DNA from: Rhodospirillaceae bacterium
GTDB lineage: Bacteria > Pseudomonadota > Alphaproteobacteria > UBA7985
Assembly: GCA_002700865.1 (NCBI GenBank)
Contig: PAFB01000012.1
Coordinates: forward strand, 1-27,521
Direction: 5' to 3'
DNA length: 27,521 nt
In this document: positions 6,180-14,003 of the stretch, in pieces
Layout of the letters: each line of letters begins with the position of its first letter
Numbering within the stretch: position 1 is the stretch's first letter
Notes under the pieces: model-generated
What the model was told of the DNA's origin: nothing
What the model saw: only the letters and a program-made list of their open reading frames with translations
Databases searched by the model: none
Program-made: the position numbers and the translations under genes

Positions 6180-7175
6180 CTACTCAACACCTTCGGGCGG
6201 AGCCACCATCGGCGTTCTGGACAGGCCCTTTGGCACGACTTCCCAGCCGGGGTACTCCGGCTCGTCATCGACCATTTCATCGGGGAACCCGTCCGCAAGA
6301 ACATCAACGCCAGCGGCTTCCTCAAGCCGTTTGACGATGTTCGGCGACCATTCACGGGCACCAAAGCGGTTTTCACCGTCTGCAAAAATTTCGTTCAGCA
6401 GCGGCGAGACTTCGAGATCAAGGCCCGCGCGCTCAGCTATCGACTGGAACAGGCCGATATCCTTGCGCACCAGATCCATGGTGAAGTTGATATCGCGTGA
6501 GCCGTTCAGAATCACCTGACTTTCCGTTTCGTGGACAAAGGAATTACCGCTGGAAATTCGGATGGCTTCGTAGGTGGTGTTCAGGTCCATGCCAGCGAGC
6601 TTGCTGGTGACCAAGGCTTCGCACAGCGTTACCAGATTGGCCGTGGCGAGGTAGTTGGTCATCACTTTGAGCACAGACGCGCTGCCCAGTTCACCCGTAT
6701 GCAAAATCCGGCGCCCCAGCGATTGAATCACAGGAAAAGCCCGCTCGAAGGTTTCGCGTTCACAGCCGGCAAAAATGGAGATATTGCCGGTCGCGGCGCG
6801 GTGGCAACCGCCGGACACCGGGCAATCAATCGGCTCGCCGCCCCGGGCCTTGATCAGCGCACCCAACCGGCGCACTTCGGCCTCGTCCGTGGTGCTCATC
6901 TCAGCCCAGATCATACCCGGCGTCAGGCCGGCCAGAATGCCGTCTTCAGCCTCCATAACAGCCGCACTGGCGGCCGGAGAGGGCAGACAGGTGATCACCA
7001 TATCAACCGCTTCGGCCATGGCCTTTGGGCTATCGGCCCAGTGCGCGCCCTGGTCGAGAAAAGGCTGTGCGATAGACTTGTCCAGATCGCGCACCGTCAA
7101 ATTAAAACCGTTGCGCAGCAGGCTGCCCGAAAGCTTACCACCCACGTTGCCCAAACCAATAAAACCGACCTTCAT
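6180..7175 (-). CDS. 3-hydroxyisobutyrate dehydrogenase-family NAD(P)-dependent oxidoreductase
   Basis: This 331-residue beta-hydroxyacid dehydrogenase begins MKVGFIGLGNVGGKLSGSLL, with the GxGxxG dinucleotide fold at 6-11. It carries the substrate motif DCPVSGG (about 115-121, with VSGG in place of the VSGGxxGA form) and the catalytic lysine in KVMTNYLATAN (canonical KxxNN). After the usual all-alpha domain it carries an extra acidic and proline-rich tail of about 45 residues (GFPDEMVDDEPEYPGWEVVP). The start is taken as the ATG at 7175, which has AGAGG-type sites upstream; an in-frame ATG at 7196 would add 7 residues. Family members oxidise 3-hydroxyisobutyrate, tartronate semialdehyde or related 3-hydroxy acids, and the substrate here is undetermined. 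It is followed at once by the GNAT gene. Confidence 0.85.
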   Translation of the reverse strand: MKVGFIGLGNVGGKLSGSLLRNGFNLTVRDLDKSIAQPFLDQGAHWADSPKAMAEAVDMVITCLPSPAASAAVMEAEDGILAGLTPGMIWAEMSTTDEAEVRRLGALIKARGGEPIDCPVSGGCHRAATGNISIFAGCERETFERAFPVIQSLGRRILHTGELGSASVLKVMTNYLATANLVTLCEALVTSKLAGMDLNTTYEAIRISSGNSFVHETESQVILNGSRDINFTMDLVRKDIGLFQSIAERAGLDLEVSPLLNEIFADGENRFGAREWSPNIVKRLEEAAGVDVLADGFPDEMVDDEPEYPGWEVVPKGLSRTPMVAPPEGVE

Positions 7176-7201
7176 GACCTCTGCTCCTCTTCTCAATGCC
7201 T

Positions 7202-7234
7202 GATCTTCGCGTGTTTTCAGTGAATTTGAAGATC
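7202..7234. promoter_or_regulatory. Inverted repeat in the divergent region upstream of apaG and the dehydrogenase
   Basis: GATCTTC (7202-7208) and GAAGATC (7228-7234) form a 7-bp inverted repeat enclosing a smaller palindrome TTCAGTGAA (7216-7224). The 230-bp gap 7176-7405 otherwise shows only a weak promoter-like TTGAAC (7319-7324) with TGAAAT (7341-7346) towards apaG. It could be an operator or an RNA hairpin in the dehydrogenase leader. Confidence 0.3.
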
Positions 7235-7405
7235 GCCTAGCATGACCACAGCTTACCGTCTGCCGTTTTGCGACACCTGTTCCACAATCACCTGAAAAAG
7301 CGTGCAGAGAACATTTCTTTGAACCTTTTAACCGTAGTGCTGAAATCCGGGTGGGCCATAAAAAGGGTGCTTTACCTGCCGCTGCAAAATAGGCAAAAGG
7401 CTCTC

Positions 7406-7801
7406 ATGTACGAGGCAATTACCCGAAACATTCGCGTCACCGCTGAACCCTTGTTTATCGAAAGCGAATCACGGCCCGATGAGCACCATTTCTTTTGGGC
7501 TTACCGGATCGAACTGGAAAATCAGGGCGACGAGACAGTACAACTGATCTCCCGCTACTGGCACATTACCGACGCGCGCGGCAACATCGAGGAAGTCCGT
7601 GGTCCCGGTGTCGTGGGCGACCAACCAATCCTCGAACCGGGCGGTGTTTTTCGTTATGAAAGCGGCTGTCCGCTGTCCACACCCAGCGGCATCATGCGCG
7701 GCCATTACAACTTTCGGCTCTCCAGCGATGAGCACAAATTCATGGTGGCGATCCCGGCTTTTTCGCTCGACAGTGAATACGAAAACGGCTCGGTCAACTG
7801 A
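7406..7801 (+). CDS. apaG: ApaG-domain protein
   Basis: This 131-residue single-domain protein has the immunoglobulin/fibronectin-like ApaG fold. It matches the family along its whole length: YEAITRNIRVTAEPLFIESES, FFWAYRIELENQGDETVQLISRYWHITDARG, the glycine-rich VRGPGVVGDQPILEPG, and the highly conserved YESGCPLSTPSGIMRGHYNF. ApaG was named for links to cobalt and magnesium resistance and Ap4A metabolism; its biochemical role is not settled. The ATG at 7406 is chosen because the conserved domain begins there and an AAAAGG site lies just upstream. The longer open frame from 7268 has no homologous look. In relatives it lies near argD-argF-hslO, as here. Confidence 0.93.
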   Translation: MYEAITRNIRVTAEPLFIESESRPDEHHFFWAYRIELENQGDETVQLISRYWHITDARGNIEEVRGPGVVGDQPILEPGGVFRYESGCPLSTPSGIMRGHYNFRLSSDEHKFMVAIPAFSLDSEYENGSVN

Positions 7802-7821
7802 CCCTGCCCCTAAAGCCTTGC

Positions 7822-8508
7822 CTATAAAGCATCCAAGTCCAAGCGGTCGCGAAGGGTATCCTCGTCGTCTGCATCCACCACGGCGCGGCAAATTTCATAG
7901 CCAAAACCACGCCGAGCCAAAGCCGCCATGTCTTTCTCCCGCCGCGCCTGACGCTGTTCCGGGCTGGGGTTGAAGACGCCCAGGCGACGCCGCCTCGCAA
8001 ATTCCACCCCTGCCGCTCGGTCCATAGAACGCCGGTCATCGCCATGCCCCAGTTCCTCAGCGGCGGCCAGCAGCGCGCCATCAAGCGCATCACCGCTGAT
8101 GCCCTTGCTGATCAACTTTTGCGCTATGGCGCGCGAGGACTTGCCGGAGCGGTGCAAGGAAACCGCCCGCGTCTGGGCAAAGGCCGCGTCGTCGATGAAC
8201 CCCAACCGCTTCATATCCTCGATCAGCGCATCCACCCACTGCGGAACGTCCGGATCGAGTTCGTGCACGGTCGCTGACTTGCGAATGCGCCGCTTGAGGA
8301 CAGCGCGCAGGGAGGCTTCGGTCGCGGCGTAGCGGTCGAGATAGTGCAGGGCCACCCGGCGCAGGTACTCGGGCGAGACCTTCTTGGGTTTACGCGGGAC
8401 GCGCCGACCGCTTGACCGAGGCTGGTTTTCGTCCTCCGACGGGGATGCATAGTCGGGGTCTGAATTTGCTAAGGGGTCACTGCTTGACAAAGGGCTTGCA
8501 CTCAGCAC
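7822..8508 (-). CDS. recX: Regulatory protein RecX
   Basis: The protein is about 228 residues if started at the GTG at 8508. RecX caps or inhibits RecA filaments and so tempers recombination and the SOS response. The tandem three-helix repeats are visible: YLRRVALHYLDRYAATEASLRAVLKRRI, then WVDALIEDMKRLGFIDDAAFAQTRAVSLHRSGKSSRAIAQKLISKGI (the most conserved block), and a C-terminal EKDMAALARRGFGYEICRAVVD. The N-terminal ~35 residues are Ser/Asp/Pro-rich and look disordered. The start is uncertain. The frame stays open upstream to an ATG at 8658, but that would run through the strong plus-strand terminator at 8531-8562 and across the argD start, so I favour a start at or after 8508. No ATG occurs between 8508 and the conserved core. 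Confidence 0.88.
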   Translation of the reverse strand: MLSASPLSSSDPLANSDPDYASPSEDENQPRSSGRRVPRKPKKVSPEYLRRVALHYLDRYAATEASLRAVLKRRIRKSATVHELDPDVPQWVDALIEDMKRLGFIDDAAFAQTRAVSLHRSGKSSRAIAQKLISKGISGDALDGALLAAAEELGHGDDRRSMDRAAGVEFARRRRLGVFNPSPEQRQARREKDMAALARRGFGYEICRAVVDADDEDTLRDRLDLDAL

Positions 8509-8530
8509 ATCGTTGAAATGATTGATTTCT
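8484..8530 (+). promoter_or_regulatory. Putative promoter and short leader before argD
   Basis: A consensus TTGACA at 8484-8489 lies about 30 bp before a perfect small hairpin, GAAAT/ATTTC (8515-8519 with 8525-8529). The -10 at the expected distance (8505-8512) is poor. A transcript from here would start near 8519 and meet the intrinsic terminator at 8531 almost at once. It overlaps the 5' end of recX on the other strand. Confidence 0.35.
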
Positions 8531-8562
8531 CCCGCTGTTTGCGCAGCGGGTTTTTCTTTTTT
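8531..8562 (+). terminator. Intrinsic terminator 36 bp upstream of argD
   Basis: A 7-bp GC-rich stem (CCCGCTG at 8531-8537 with CAGCGGG at 8544-8550) is followed directly by a T-rich run, TTTTTCTTTTTT (8551-8562). This is a textbook plus-strand rho-independent terminator. No plus-strand gene ends nearby (apaG ends at 7801), so it either stops read-through antisense to recX or acts as an attenuator or small-RNA end ahead of argD. Confidence 0.8.
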
Positions 8563-8597
8563 ACTGCCACTCGTCCGGATCCGAAAGTCCCAGACCC

Positions 8598-9812
8598 ATG
8601 CCCGAAGGCTCAATCGCCCCATCACCCTCCATCGCCCCCACCTATGCGCGCGCGCCAATTGCGTTTGAGCGCGGCGAAGGCTGCTTTCTCATCAGCACGG
8701 ATGGACAGCGATATCTCGACTTTGGTTCAGGCATCGCGGTGAACGCTCTGGGGCACTCGCACCCGGTTTTGGTTGAGGCGCTGCAGGATCAGGCCGCGAA
8801 GCTGTGGCACACGTCCAACCTCTACGAAATCCCCCATCAGCGCGATCTGGCAGAGAAGCTGACAGCGAACACGTTTGCGGATCTGGTGTTTTTCGCCAAT
8901 TCCGGGGCCGAAGCGCTGGAAGGCTGCATCAAGGCCGCGCGGCGGTTTCATCATTTGCAGGGCAACCCGCAGAAATACCGGATCATTGGCGCAAACTCCG
9001 CCTTCCATGGACGTACGCTGGCGACGATCTCTGCCGGCAATAACGCCAAACATCTGGAAGGTTTTGGGCCACGGGTCGAAGGCTTTGACCATGTTGCTTT
9101 CAACAACCTGAACGAACTGCGTGCTGCGATCACTGCGGAAACCGCGGCTGTGCTGGTGGAGCCGATCCAAGGCGAAGGCGGGATTGCACCCGCTGATCTG
9201 AGCTACCTCACAGCCCTGCGCGAGACCTGCGACGAGTTCGGCATTCTGCTGATTTACGACGAAGTGCAGTGCGGCGTGGGCCGGACTGGACGGCTGTTTG
9301 CGCACCAATGGGCCAACGGCACCGCTGACCCCGATCTCATGGCCGTCGCCAAAGGCATTGGCGGCGGGTTCCCGCTGGGGTGCTTTATGGGTACGGCTGC
9401 GGCCATGTCCGGCATCAGCGCGGGCATGCACGGCACGACCTATGGCGGCAACCCACTCGCCAGCCGTGTGGGTTGCGCGGTGATGGATGTGATGATGCAA
9501 CCGGGTTTTATGGAGCGGGTCTACGCTGCCTCCAACCGGCTTTGGGATGGCATGGGCGCGGTGGTTGAAGCCAACCCCCACGTTTACCAGATGCGGCGCG
9601 GCGCCGGGCTGATGCAAGGCGTGATGGTGGCCGAGCCTTATACCTGCGGGGAAATCGTTGCACGCCTGCGGGACGACCACCACATCCTGACTGTCCCGGC
9701 AGGTCAGAACGTGATCCGCTTGCTGCCGCCCTTGATCGTTTCAGACGCTGAAATCGATGCTGCGCTCGATGCTTTCCGTGCAGTGGGCGCAGCGATGAAG
9801 GCTCGAGTTTAG
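8598..9812 (+). CDS. argD: Acetylornithine aminotransferase (class III, PLP)
   Basis: This 404-residue cytoplasmic enzyme converts N-acetylglutamate semialdehyde plus glutamate to N-acetylornithine in arginine synthesis; many ArgD proteins also act as succinyldiaminopimelate aminotransferase (DapC). Motifs are YLDFGSGIAVNALGHSHP (39-56), FFANSGAEALEGCIKAAR (98-115), SAFHGRTLATIS (134-145), the cofactor aspartate in IYDEVQCGVGRTG (D221), the Schiff-base lysine in AVAKGIGGGFPLG (K252), and GMHGTTYGGNPLA. It is followed by argF and hslO on the same strand. An intrinsic terminator 36 bp upstream raises the possibility of leader control. A dual DapC role would fit the dapD and dapE genes further on, but that is inference. 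Confidence 0.95.
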   Translation: MPEGSIAPSPSIAPTYARAPIAFERGEGCFLISTDGQRYLDFGSGIAVNALGHSHPVLVEALQDQAAKLWHTSNLYEIPHQRDLAEKLTANTFADLVFFANSGAEALEGCIKAARRFHHLQGNPQKYRIIGANSAFHGRTLATISAGNNAKHLEGFGPRVEGFDHVAFNNLNELRAAITAETAAVLVEPIQGEGGIAPADLSYLTALRETCDEFGILLIYDEVQCGVGRTGRLFAHQWANGTADPDLMAVAKGIGGGFPLGCFMGTAAAMSGISAGMHGTTYGGNPLASRVGCAVMDVMMQPGFMERVYAASNRLWDGMGAVVEANPHVYQMRRGAGLMQGVMVAEPYTCGEIVARLRDDHHILTVPAGQNVIRLLPPLIVSDAEIDAALDAFRAVGAAMKARV

Positions 9813-9900
9813 CGAGGCGTAGGCCCAATTCTCCTCCCATCTGCCGCCTCGCCCGTCACTCCTCACTCCTTACCTCCCCCTTTTTTCATTCATTGTTCTA
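9812..9900 (+). other. Pyrimidine-rich spacer with inverted repeat between argD and argF
   Basis: GCGAGGCG (9812-9819) and CGCCTCGC (9845-9852) form a perfect 8-bp inverted repeat 25 bp apart. From about 9829 to 9890 the plus strand is almost free of G and rich in C and T (CCTCCC, CTCCTCACTCCTTACCTCCC, then six T). C-rich, G-poor RNA of this kind resembles Rho-loading sequence, so partial termination between argD and argF is possible. Confidence 0.35.
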
Positions 9901-9922
9901 CCATCACGACAGAGGGCACCCC

Positions 9923-10828
9923 ATGACCCGTCATTTTCTTGATCTCAAAGATGTTCCAGCAGAGGACCTGCGCACCATCATCAATGGCGCAAAGAACCTC
10001 AAAGCTGCGCGACAGGCCGGGTCTGAGAAGCGACCGCTGGCCGGGAAAACGCTGGCCATGATCTTTGAAAAGCCCTCCACCCGAACCCGCGTGTCCTTTG
10101 AGTGCGCCATCAAGCAGTTGGGCGGGGAAGCCATCGTGCTGAACGCCAGTGACATGCAGATTGGCCGCGGCGAGAGCATCCACGACACGGCAAAAGTCCT
10201 GTCCCGCTATGTCGACGCCATCATGATCCGCTGCTTTTCCCATGAGATGCTCATGGGCTTGGCCGAGCACGCATCGATCCCGGTAATCAACGGTCTGACG
10301 GACCGCTCGCACCCCTGTCAGCTGATGGCCGACGTGCTCACGTACGAGGAGCACAAGGGCGATATCGCGGGCTCAACACTGGCCTGGGTCGGTGACGGCA
10401 ACAACGTCGCGGTGTCGCTGATGGAGGCGGCTAAGCAGTTTGGTTTCCACGCCCGCATCGGCACCCCGCCCGAATTGCGGCCTGCCCCTGAAGCCGTGGC
10501 CTTTGCCGACCATGCCGTGTCGCTGACAACGAGCGCGGAAGACGCCGTGCGCGGTGCTGACGCGGTGTTTGCTGACACGTGGGTCAGCATGGGCGACAAA
10601 GACGCCGAAAACCGTCACAACATGCTGGCACCCTATCAAGTCAATGACGCCCTCATGGCTCATGCTGCTGACGATGCGATTTTCATGCACTGCCTGCCCG
10701 CCCACCGTGAGGAAGAGGTGACTTCCAGCGTCATGGACGGGCCGCAGTCGGTGGTCTTTGATGAAGCCGAAAACCGCCTGCACGCGCAAAAGGCGATTCT
10801 CGCCTGGTGCATCGGCACAGCGGCTTAA
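9923..10828 (+). CDS. argF: Ornithine carbamoyltransferase
   Basis: This 301-residue enzyme makes citrulline from ornithine and carbamoyl phosphate in arginine synthesis. The carbamoyl-phosphate motif STRTR (52-56 in FEKPSTRTRVSFE), the HPCQ motif (130-133), the ornithine-binding D-x-x-x-SMG (DTWVSMGD, 218-225) and the HCLP motif (256-259, FMHCLPAHR) are all present, so it is active by sequence. The ATG at 9923 is chosen: MTRHFLDL is the normal N-terminus and an AGAGGG lies just upstream. An ATG ten codons earlier lacks this support. It follows argD after a 110-bp pyrimidine-rich gap and precedes hslO by 35 bp. Confidence 0.96.
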   Translation: MTRHFLDLKDVPAEDLRTIINGAKNLKAARQAGSEKRPLAGKTLAMIFEKPSTRTRVSFECAIKQLGGEAIVLNASDMQIGRGESIHDTAKVLSRYVDAIMIRCFSHEMLMGLAEHASIPVINGLTDRSHPCQLMADVLTYEEHKGDIAGSTLAWVGDGNNVAVSLMEAAKQFGFHARIGTPPELRPAPEAVAFADHAVSLTTSAEDAVRGADAVFADTWVSMGDKDAENRHNMLAPYQVNDALMAHAADDAIFMHCLPAHREEEVTSSVMDGPQSVVFDEAENRLHAQKAILAWCIGTAA

Positions 10829-10863
10829 GTCGTCGATAGAATAGGCAGCAGGACATCGTCACC

Positions 10864-11799
10864 ATGACCTCGATCAGCTTGGAACCCACCCGCACCGCCA
10901 CGGCACGGATCGAAGACGATCTGGCTCAACCCTATATGGTCCACGGCACCGATATTTCGGGTCGGCTGGTCCGCCTGGGCGCTGCGGTCAATGGGATTGC
11001 GACGGTCCACCCTTACCCCGCCCCCATCGCCGCGCTGCTGTCTGAGGCCGCTGCACTGGCCGCAGCCATGGCGTCTTCGCTGAAATTCGAGGGCAAGCTG
11101 ATCCTGCAAACCCAGTCCGACGGCCCTGTCAGCATGCTGGTTGCTGATGTCACCACCGACGGCGCGTTGCGCGGCTATGCCCAGTTCGATGCAGCCGCTT
11201 ATGACGCCCTCAGCATGCACGATTTCCGGTCTCTGATGGGCAAGGGGTACATCGCCTTTACCGTTGATCAGGGCCAGTACACCGAACGCTATCAGGGAAT
11301 TGTGGACCTCAGCGGCGCCAATCTTGCGGAGTGCCTGCAGCACTACTTTCACCAGTCTGACCAAGTCGACATGATCGTCCGCGTTGCCGCTGACCGCGAT
11401 GCGGCTGGTGCGTGGAGGGCCGGCGCGATTCTGGCGCAGCGTCTGCCGGAAATTGGCGGTGAGGGCGAGCTTGTGGACGGTGCCGCCGCGCGCGAGGCCT
11501 GGGATCGGGCGCTGGCCTTTGTTAACTCCGTCAAACCCGACGAGCTGACCGACGCCCACCTGCCAGCCCAAGCCCTGCTCTACCGCCTGTTTCACGAGGA
11601 CGGGGTACGGGTTGCGGATACGCAGGCGCTGCGCCACGACTGCCAGTGCTCGGAAGATCGGCTCAAGACTGTGCTGTTGTCACTCAGCCCCGAAGAGATG
11701 GCGGATTGTTTTGTGGATGGCGTCGTCAGCTCAACCTGTGAGTTCTGCAACACGACCTACACCTTCACGCCGGAAGACCTCGCCGTTACGCTACAATAG
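10864..11799 (+). CDS. hslO: Redox-regulated chaperone Hsp33
   Basis: This 311-residue cytoplasmic holdase is switched on by oxidation. The four zinc-binding cysteines are in the standard pattern: CQC (C260, C262) and CEFC (C292, C295), 29 residues apart. Upstream, the catalytic-like core shows LLSEAAALAAAMASSLKFEG, LTLQT-like LILQTQSDGPV, the RGYAQFD strand, and LMGKGYIAFTVDQG. Under oxidative or heat stress, disulfide formation releases zinc and unfolds the linker so that clients can bind. The argF-hslO order is common in Rhizobiales and relatives. The gene is convergent with trkH 25 bp downstream; no clear terminator lies between them. Confidence 0.96.
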   Translation: MTSISLEPTRTATARIEDDLAQPYMVHGTDISGRLVRLGAAVNGIATVHPYPAPIAALLSEAAALAAAMASSLKFEGKLILQTQSDGPVSMLVADVTTDGALRGYAQFDAAAYDALSMHDFRSLMGKGYIAFTVDQGQYTERYQGIVDLSGANLAECLQHYFHQSDQVDMIVRVAADRDAAGAWRAGAILAQRLPEIGGEGELVDGAAAREAWDRALAFVNSVKPDELTDAHLPAQALLYRLFHEDGVRVADTQALRHDCQCSEDRLKTVLLSLSPEEMADCFVDGVVSSTCEFCNTTYTFTPEDLAVTLQ

Positions 11800-11824
11800 A
11801 GCTGTTGTGCGACTGGCCGGTTGC

Positions 11825-13270
11825 CTATTCGCGCCAGAAGCTTGGCACCAGCAGCACCAACACGGAAAACAACTCCAACCGCCCCAGCAACATACCCGCC
11901 GCCATGAGCCACTTTGCCCCCTCGGGCAGGCTGGCGAAGGTCGATGACGGCCCCACCACCGGCCCCAGCCCCGGACCGACGTTTGCGACGGCAGTGGCGG
12001 CTGACGAGATCGCTGTGACCATGTCCAATCCCATGAAGCCCAGCGCTGCGGCCAAGACACCAAAGGTGAGGATGAACAGGAAGAAGAACACCTGTACAGA
12101 CTCCGCCACTTCGTCGGTAAGCGGTTTGCTGTTGAAGTACGTGACGCGAACCCGGCGCGGCTCGGCGAGACGGCGGACCTGCGCGACGGAGGTGATATAA
12201 AGCACCTGAAACCGGAAAACCTTGATCCCGCAGGATGTTGACCCTGCGCAACCGCCAATGAACATGGCGACCAACAACAGGGCATTGGGAAAAGCGCCCC
12301 AGGCGGAGTAGTCGGCGCTGACGTAGCCGGTGCCCGTGATGATCGAGGTGGTGTTGAAGGCGGCATGTCGCAGCGCATCAGGAAGCGGCGCGACGGAGGA
12401 AATCACCTGCCACAGCGTCAGCAGCCCCACGCCAACGGCGACCAGCACCAGGAAGGTCCACATCTGGCTGTCGCCTCGAAGCGCGCCCAACTCGCGTTGA
12501 GACAGGCGAATATAGAGCAGGAAGGGCAGCGACCCCGCCAGCATAAACACAATCGCAGCGCCCTCGATCGCGGCGCTGTCAAAGTGCGCGAAGCTGCTGT
12601 CATGATTGCTGAAACCACCGGTCGCGATCGACGTCATTGAATGCACGATGGCATCAAACACGGACATGCCCAGCAGGAAGTAAGTCACCCCGGCGGCCAC
12701 GGTCAAAATCAGGTAAACCTGCACAATTTTGATCGACAGTTCCCCTGCGCGCGGCAGCAACTTTTCAGTCTGCTCAAAGGATTCCGTGCGAAACAGCTGC
12801 ATGCCGCCGATTTGCAGCGCGGGCAACAGCGCCATGGCGGTTACGACGATACCAACCCCGCCCAGCCATTGCAGCAGCGCGCGCCACAGCAGAAATCCCG
12901 GCGAGAGCAGGTCAAGACCGGTCATGACCGTCGATCCAGTGGTGGTAATCCCCGATGTCGCTTCAAACACCGCTTCACCCAGGCTCAACCCCAGATCGCC
13001 AAACACAAACGGCAACGCGCCGAACACACAAACCGAGGCCCAGGCAACAGTTGTAAAGACAAAGGCGTGGCGGATGGAGAAGATCGGACGCTTGGTGCGT
13101 GTGGTCAGGCTGAGCGTGATCCCGCTGAAGCCGGTTATGGCAGCAGAGATGACAAAGGACGTCCAATTCGGACTGCCCAGCACCAGTTCAGTCGCTGCTG
13201 GCACCAGCATAGCGAGCGCGAGAATGCACAGCAGATAGCCGACAATATTGGCGACGGATCGAAGATCCAA
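11825..13270 (-). CDS. trkH: Trk-type potassium uptake membrane protein
   Basis: This 481-residue inner-membrane protein is of the TrkH/KtrB superfamily. It has the four M1-P-M2 pore repeats with their filter loops: TSGITTTGSTV, SIATGGFSN, TSIITGTGYVS and ANVGPGLGPVVG. Filter glycines are intact in all four. Hydrophobic segments run from residue 5 to the C-terminus, including an N-terminal pair typical of TrkH. TrkH usually needs a cytoplasmic NAD-binding TrkA subunit, which is not encoded here. The start is a TTG at 13270-13268 preceded by GGGAG (complement of 13278-13282) 7 nt upstream; the first internal Met codons lie within the first membrane helix. It follows folE on the same strand. 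Confidence 0.93.
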   Translation of the reverse strand: MDLRSVANIVGYLLCILALAMLVPAATELVLGSPNWTSFVISAAITGFSGITLSLTTRTKRPIFSIRHAFVFTTVAWASVCVFGALPFVFGDLGLSLGEAVFEATSGITTTGSTVMTGLDLLSPGFLLWRALLQWLGGVGIVVTAMALLPALQIGGMQLFRTESFEQTEKLLPRAGELSIKIVQVYLILTVAAGVTYFLLGMSVFDAIVHSMTSIATGGFSNHDSSFAHFDSAAIEGAAIVFMLAGSLPFLLYIRLSQRELGALRGDSQMWTFLVLVAVGVGLLTLWQVISSVAPLPDALRHAAFNTTSIITGTGYVSADYSAWGAFPNALLLVAMFIGGCAGSTSCGIKVFRFQVLYITSVAQVRRLAEPRRVRVTYFNSKPLTDEVAESVQVFFFLFILTFGVLAAALGFMGLDMVTAISSAATAVANVGPGLGPVVGPSSTFASLPEGAKWLMAAGMLLGRLELFSVLVLLVPSFWRE

Positions 13271-13277
13271 GACGGCG

Positions 13278-13303
13278 CTCCCGGCCCGTTAAACACGGGC
13301 CGG
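13278..13303 (-). promoter_or_regulatory. Strong hairpin between folE and trkH overlapping the trkH ribosome site
   Basis: A 9-bp perfect stem (13281-13289 with 13295-13303, CCGGCCCGT/ACGGGCCGG) with a 5-nt loop lies after the folE stop. On the minus strand its last two bases are the first two of the trkH Shine-Dalgarno GGGAG (13282-13278). No T tract follows, so it could attenuate translation of trkH, or serve as a folE 3' end, more than act as an intrinsic terminator. Confidence 0.45.
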
Positions 13304-13334
13304 ACATTAGAGTTGGATTGAACCAAGAGCAACC

Positions 13335-14003
13335 TTAACGCAGCGCGTCGAAAAACTCGCGGCGCAGGTTGGCATCCTCCCGGAACACGCCGGAGAGGTG
13401 TTTTGTGTGCATGACGGTATCGTGGGTATGAATGCCACGGGTTGTCATGCAGTGGTGTTCCGCTTCGATCACCACAGCCACACCCTGCGGCTCCAGCACG
13501 CGTTCGATAGTCTGCGCGACCTCTTCAGTCATACGCTCCTGAATCTGGAAGCGTCGGGCAAAGGCGTCAACAACCCGGGCCAGCTTGGAAATGCCGACAA
13601 CGCGCCCTTTGGGCATGTAGGCGACGTGCGCTTTACCAATGATCGGGGCCATGTGGTGCTCACAGTGGCTGTGGAAGGGGATATCGCGCAGCAAGACCAT
13701 GTCCTGATAGCCCTCAACCTCGTCAAAAGTCTTCGACAGCAAGCCATCGGCATCAATCTTGTAGCCGCCAAACCACTCGTCAAAGGCCTTCACGACCCGC
13801 TTGGGTGTTTCCAGAACGCCGGGGCGGTCAGCATTTTCGCCGGTGTAGGAAATCAGCGCCTTGACCGCCGCTTCGGCGTCAGCACGGTTGGGCGGCAAGG
13901 TGGATTTGATCTGAACGAGGGGGTGAACGTCAGAAGAGTCGATGCCTTCGTCGATCACTTCAATGTCGTGATCGTACAATGCGGCGCTATCGTGCGGTGC
14001 CAT
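13335..14003 (-). CDS. folE: GTP cyclohydrolase I
   Basis: This 222-residue enzyme turns GTP into 7,8-dihydroneopterin triphosphate, the first step of folate synthesis and a source for queuosine and pterins. Motifs are VLETPKRVVKAFDEWFGGY (63-81), the zinc site HSHCEHHMAPIIGKAHVAYMP (C114, H117), ISKLARVVDAFARRFQIQERMT (138-159), and HHCMTTRGI with the third zinc ligand C185. The zinc-dependent type IA is therefore intact. The start is taken as the ATG at 14003 (MAPHDS). The frame continues to an ATG at 14135, but that extension looks non-coding. The N-terminal ~35 residues are acidic and variable, as is usual. Confidence 0.95.
   Translation of the reverse strand: MAPHDSAALYDHDIEVIDEGIDSSDVHPLVQIKSTLPPNRADAEAAVKALISYTGENADRPGVLETPKRVVKAFDEWFGGYKIDADGLLSKTFDEVEGYQDMVLLRDIPFHSHCEHHMAPIIGKAHVAYMPKGRVVGISKLARVVDAFARRFQIQERMTEEVAQTIERVLEPQGVAVVIEAEHHCMTTRGIHTHDTVMHTKHLSGVFREDANLRREFFDALR

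Noticed and set aside
8509..8658. Upstream extension of recX to the ATG at 8658
   Set aside because: It would code through a strong plus-strand intrinsic terminator and the argD 5' end, and the residues do not resemble RecX.
8727..9683. 318-codon minus-strand open frame opposite argD
   Set aside because: It lies wholly within argD, which has every catalytic motif; the composition (many His, Gly, Val, Gln) is typical of a reverse-strand shadow.
10825..11637. 270-codon minus-strand open frame opposite hslO
   Set aside because: It is antisense to hslO with intact zinc cysteines; no domain signature or start signal.
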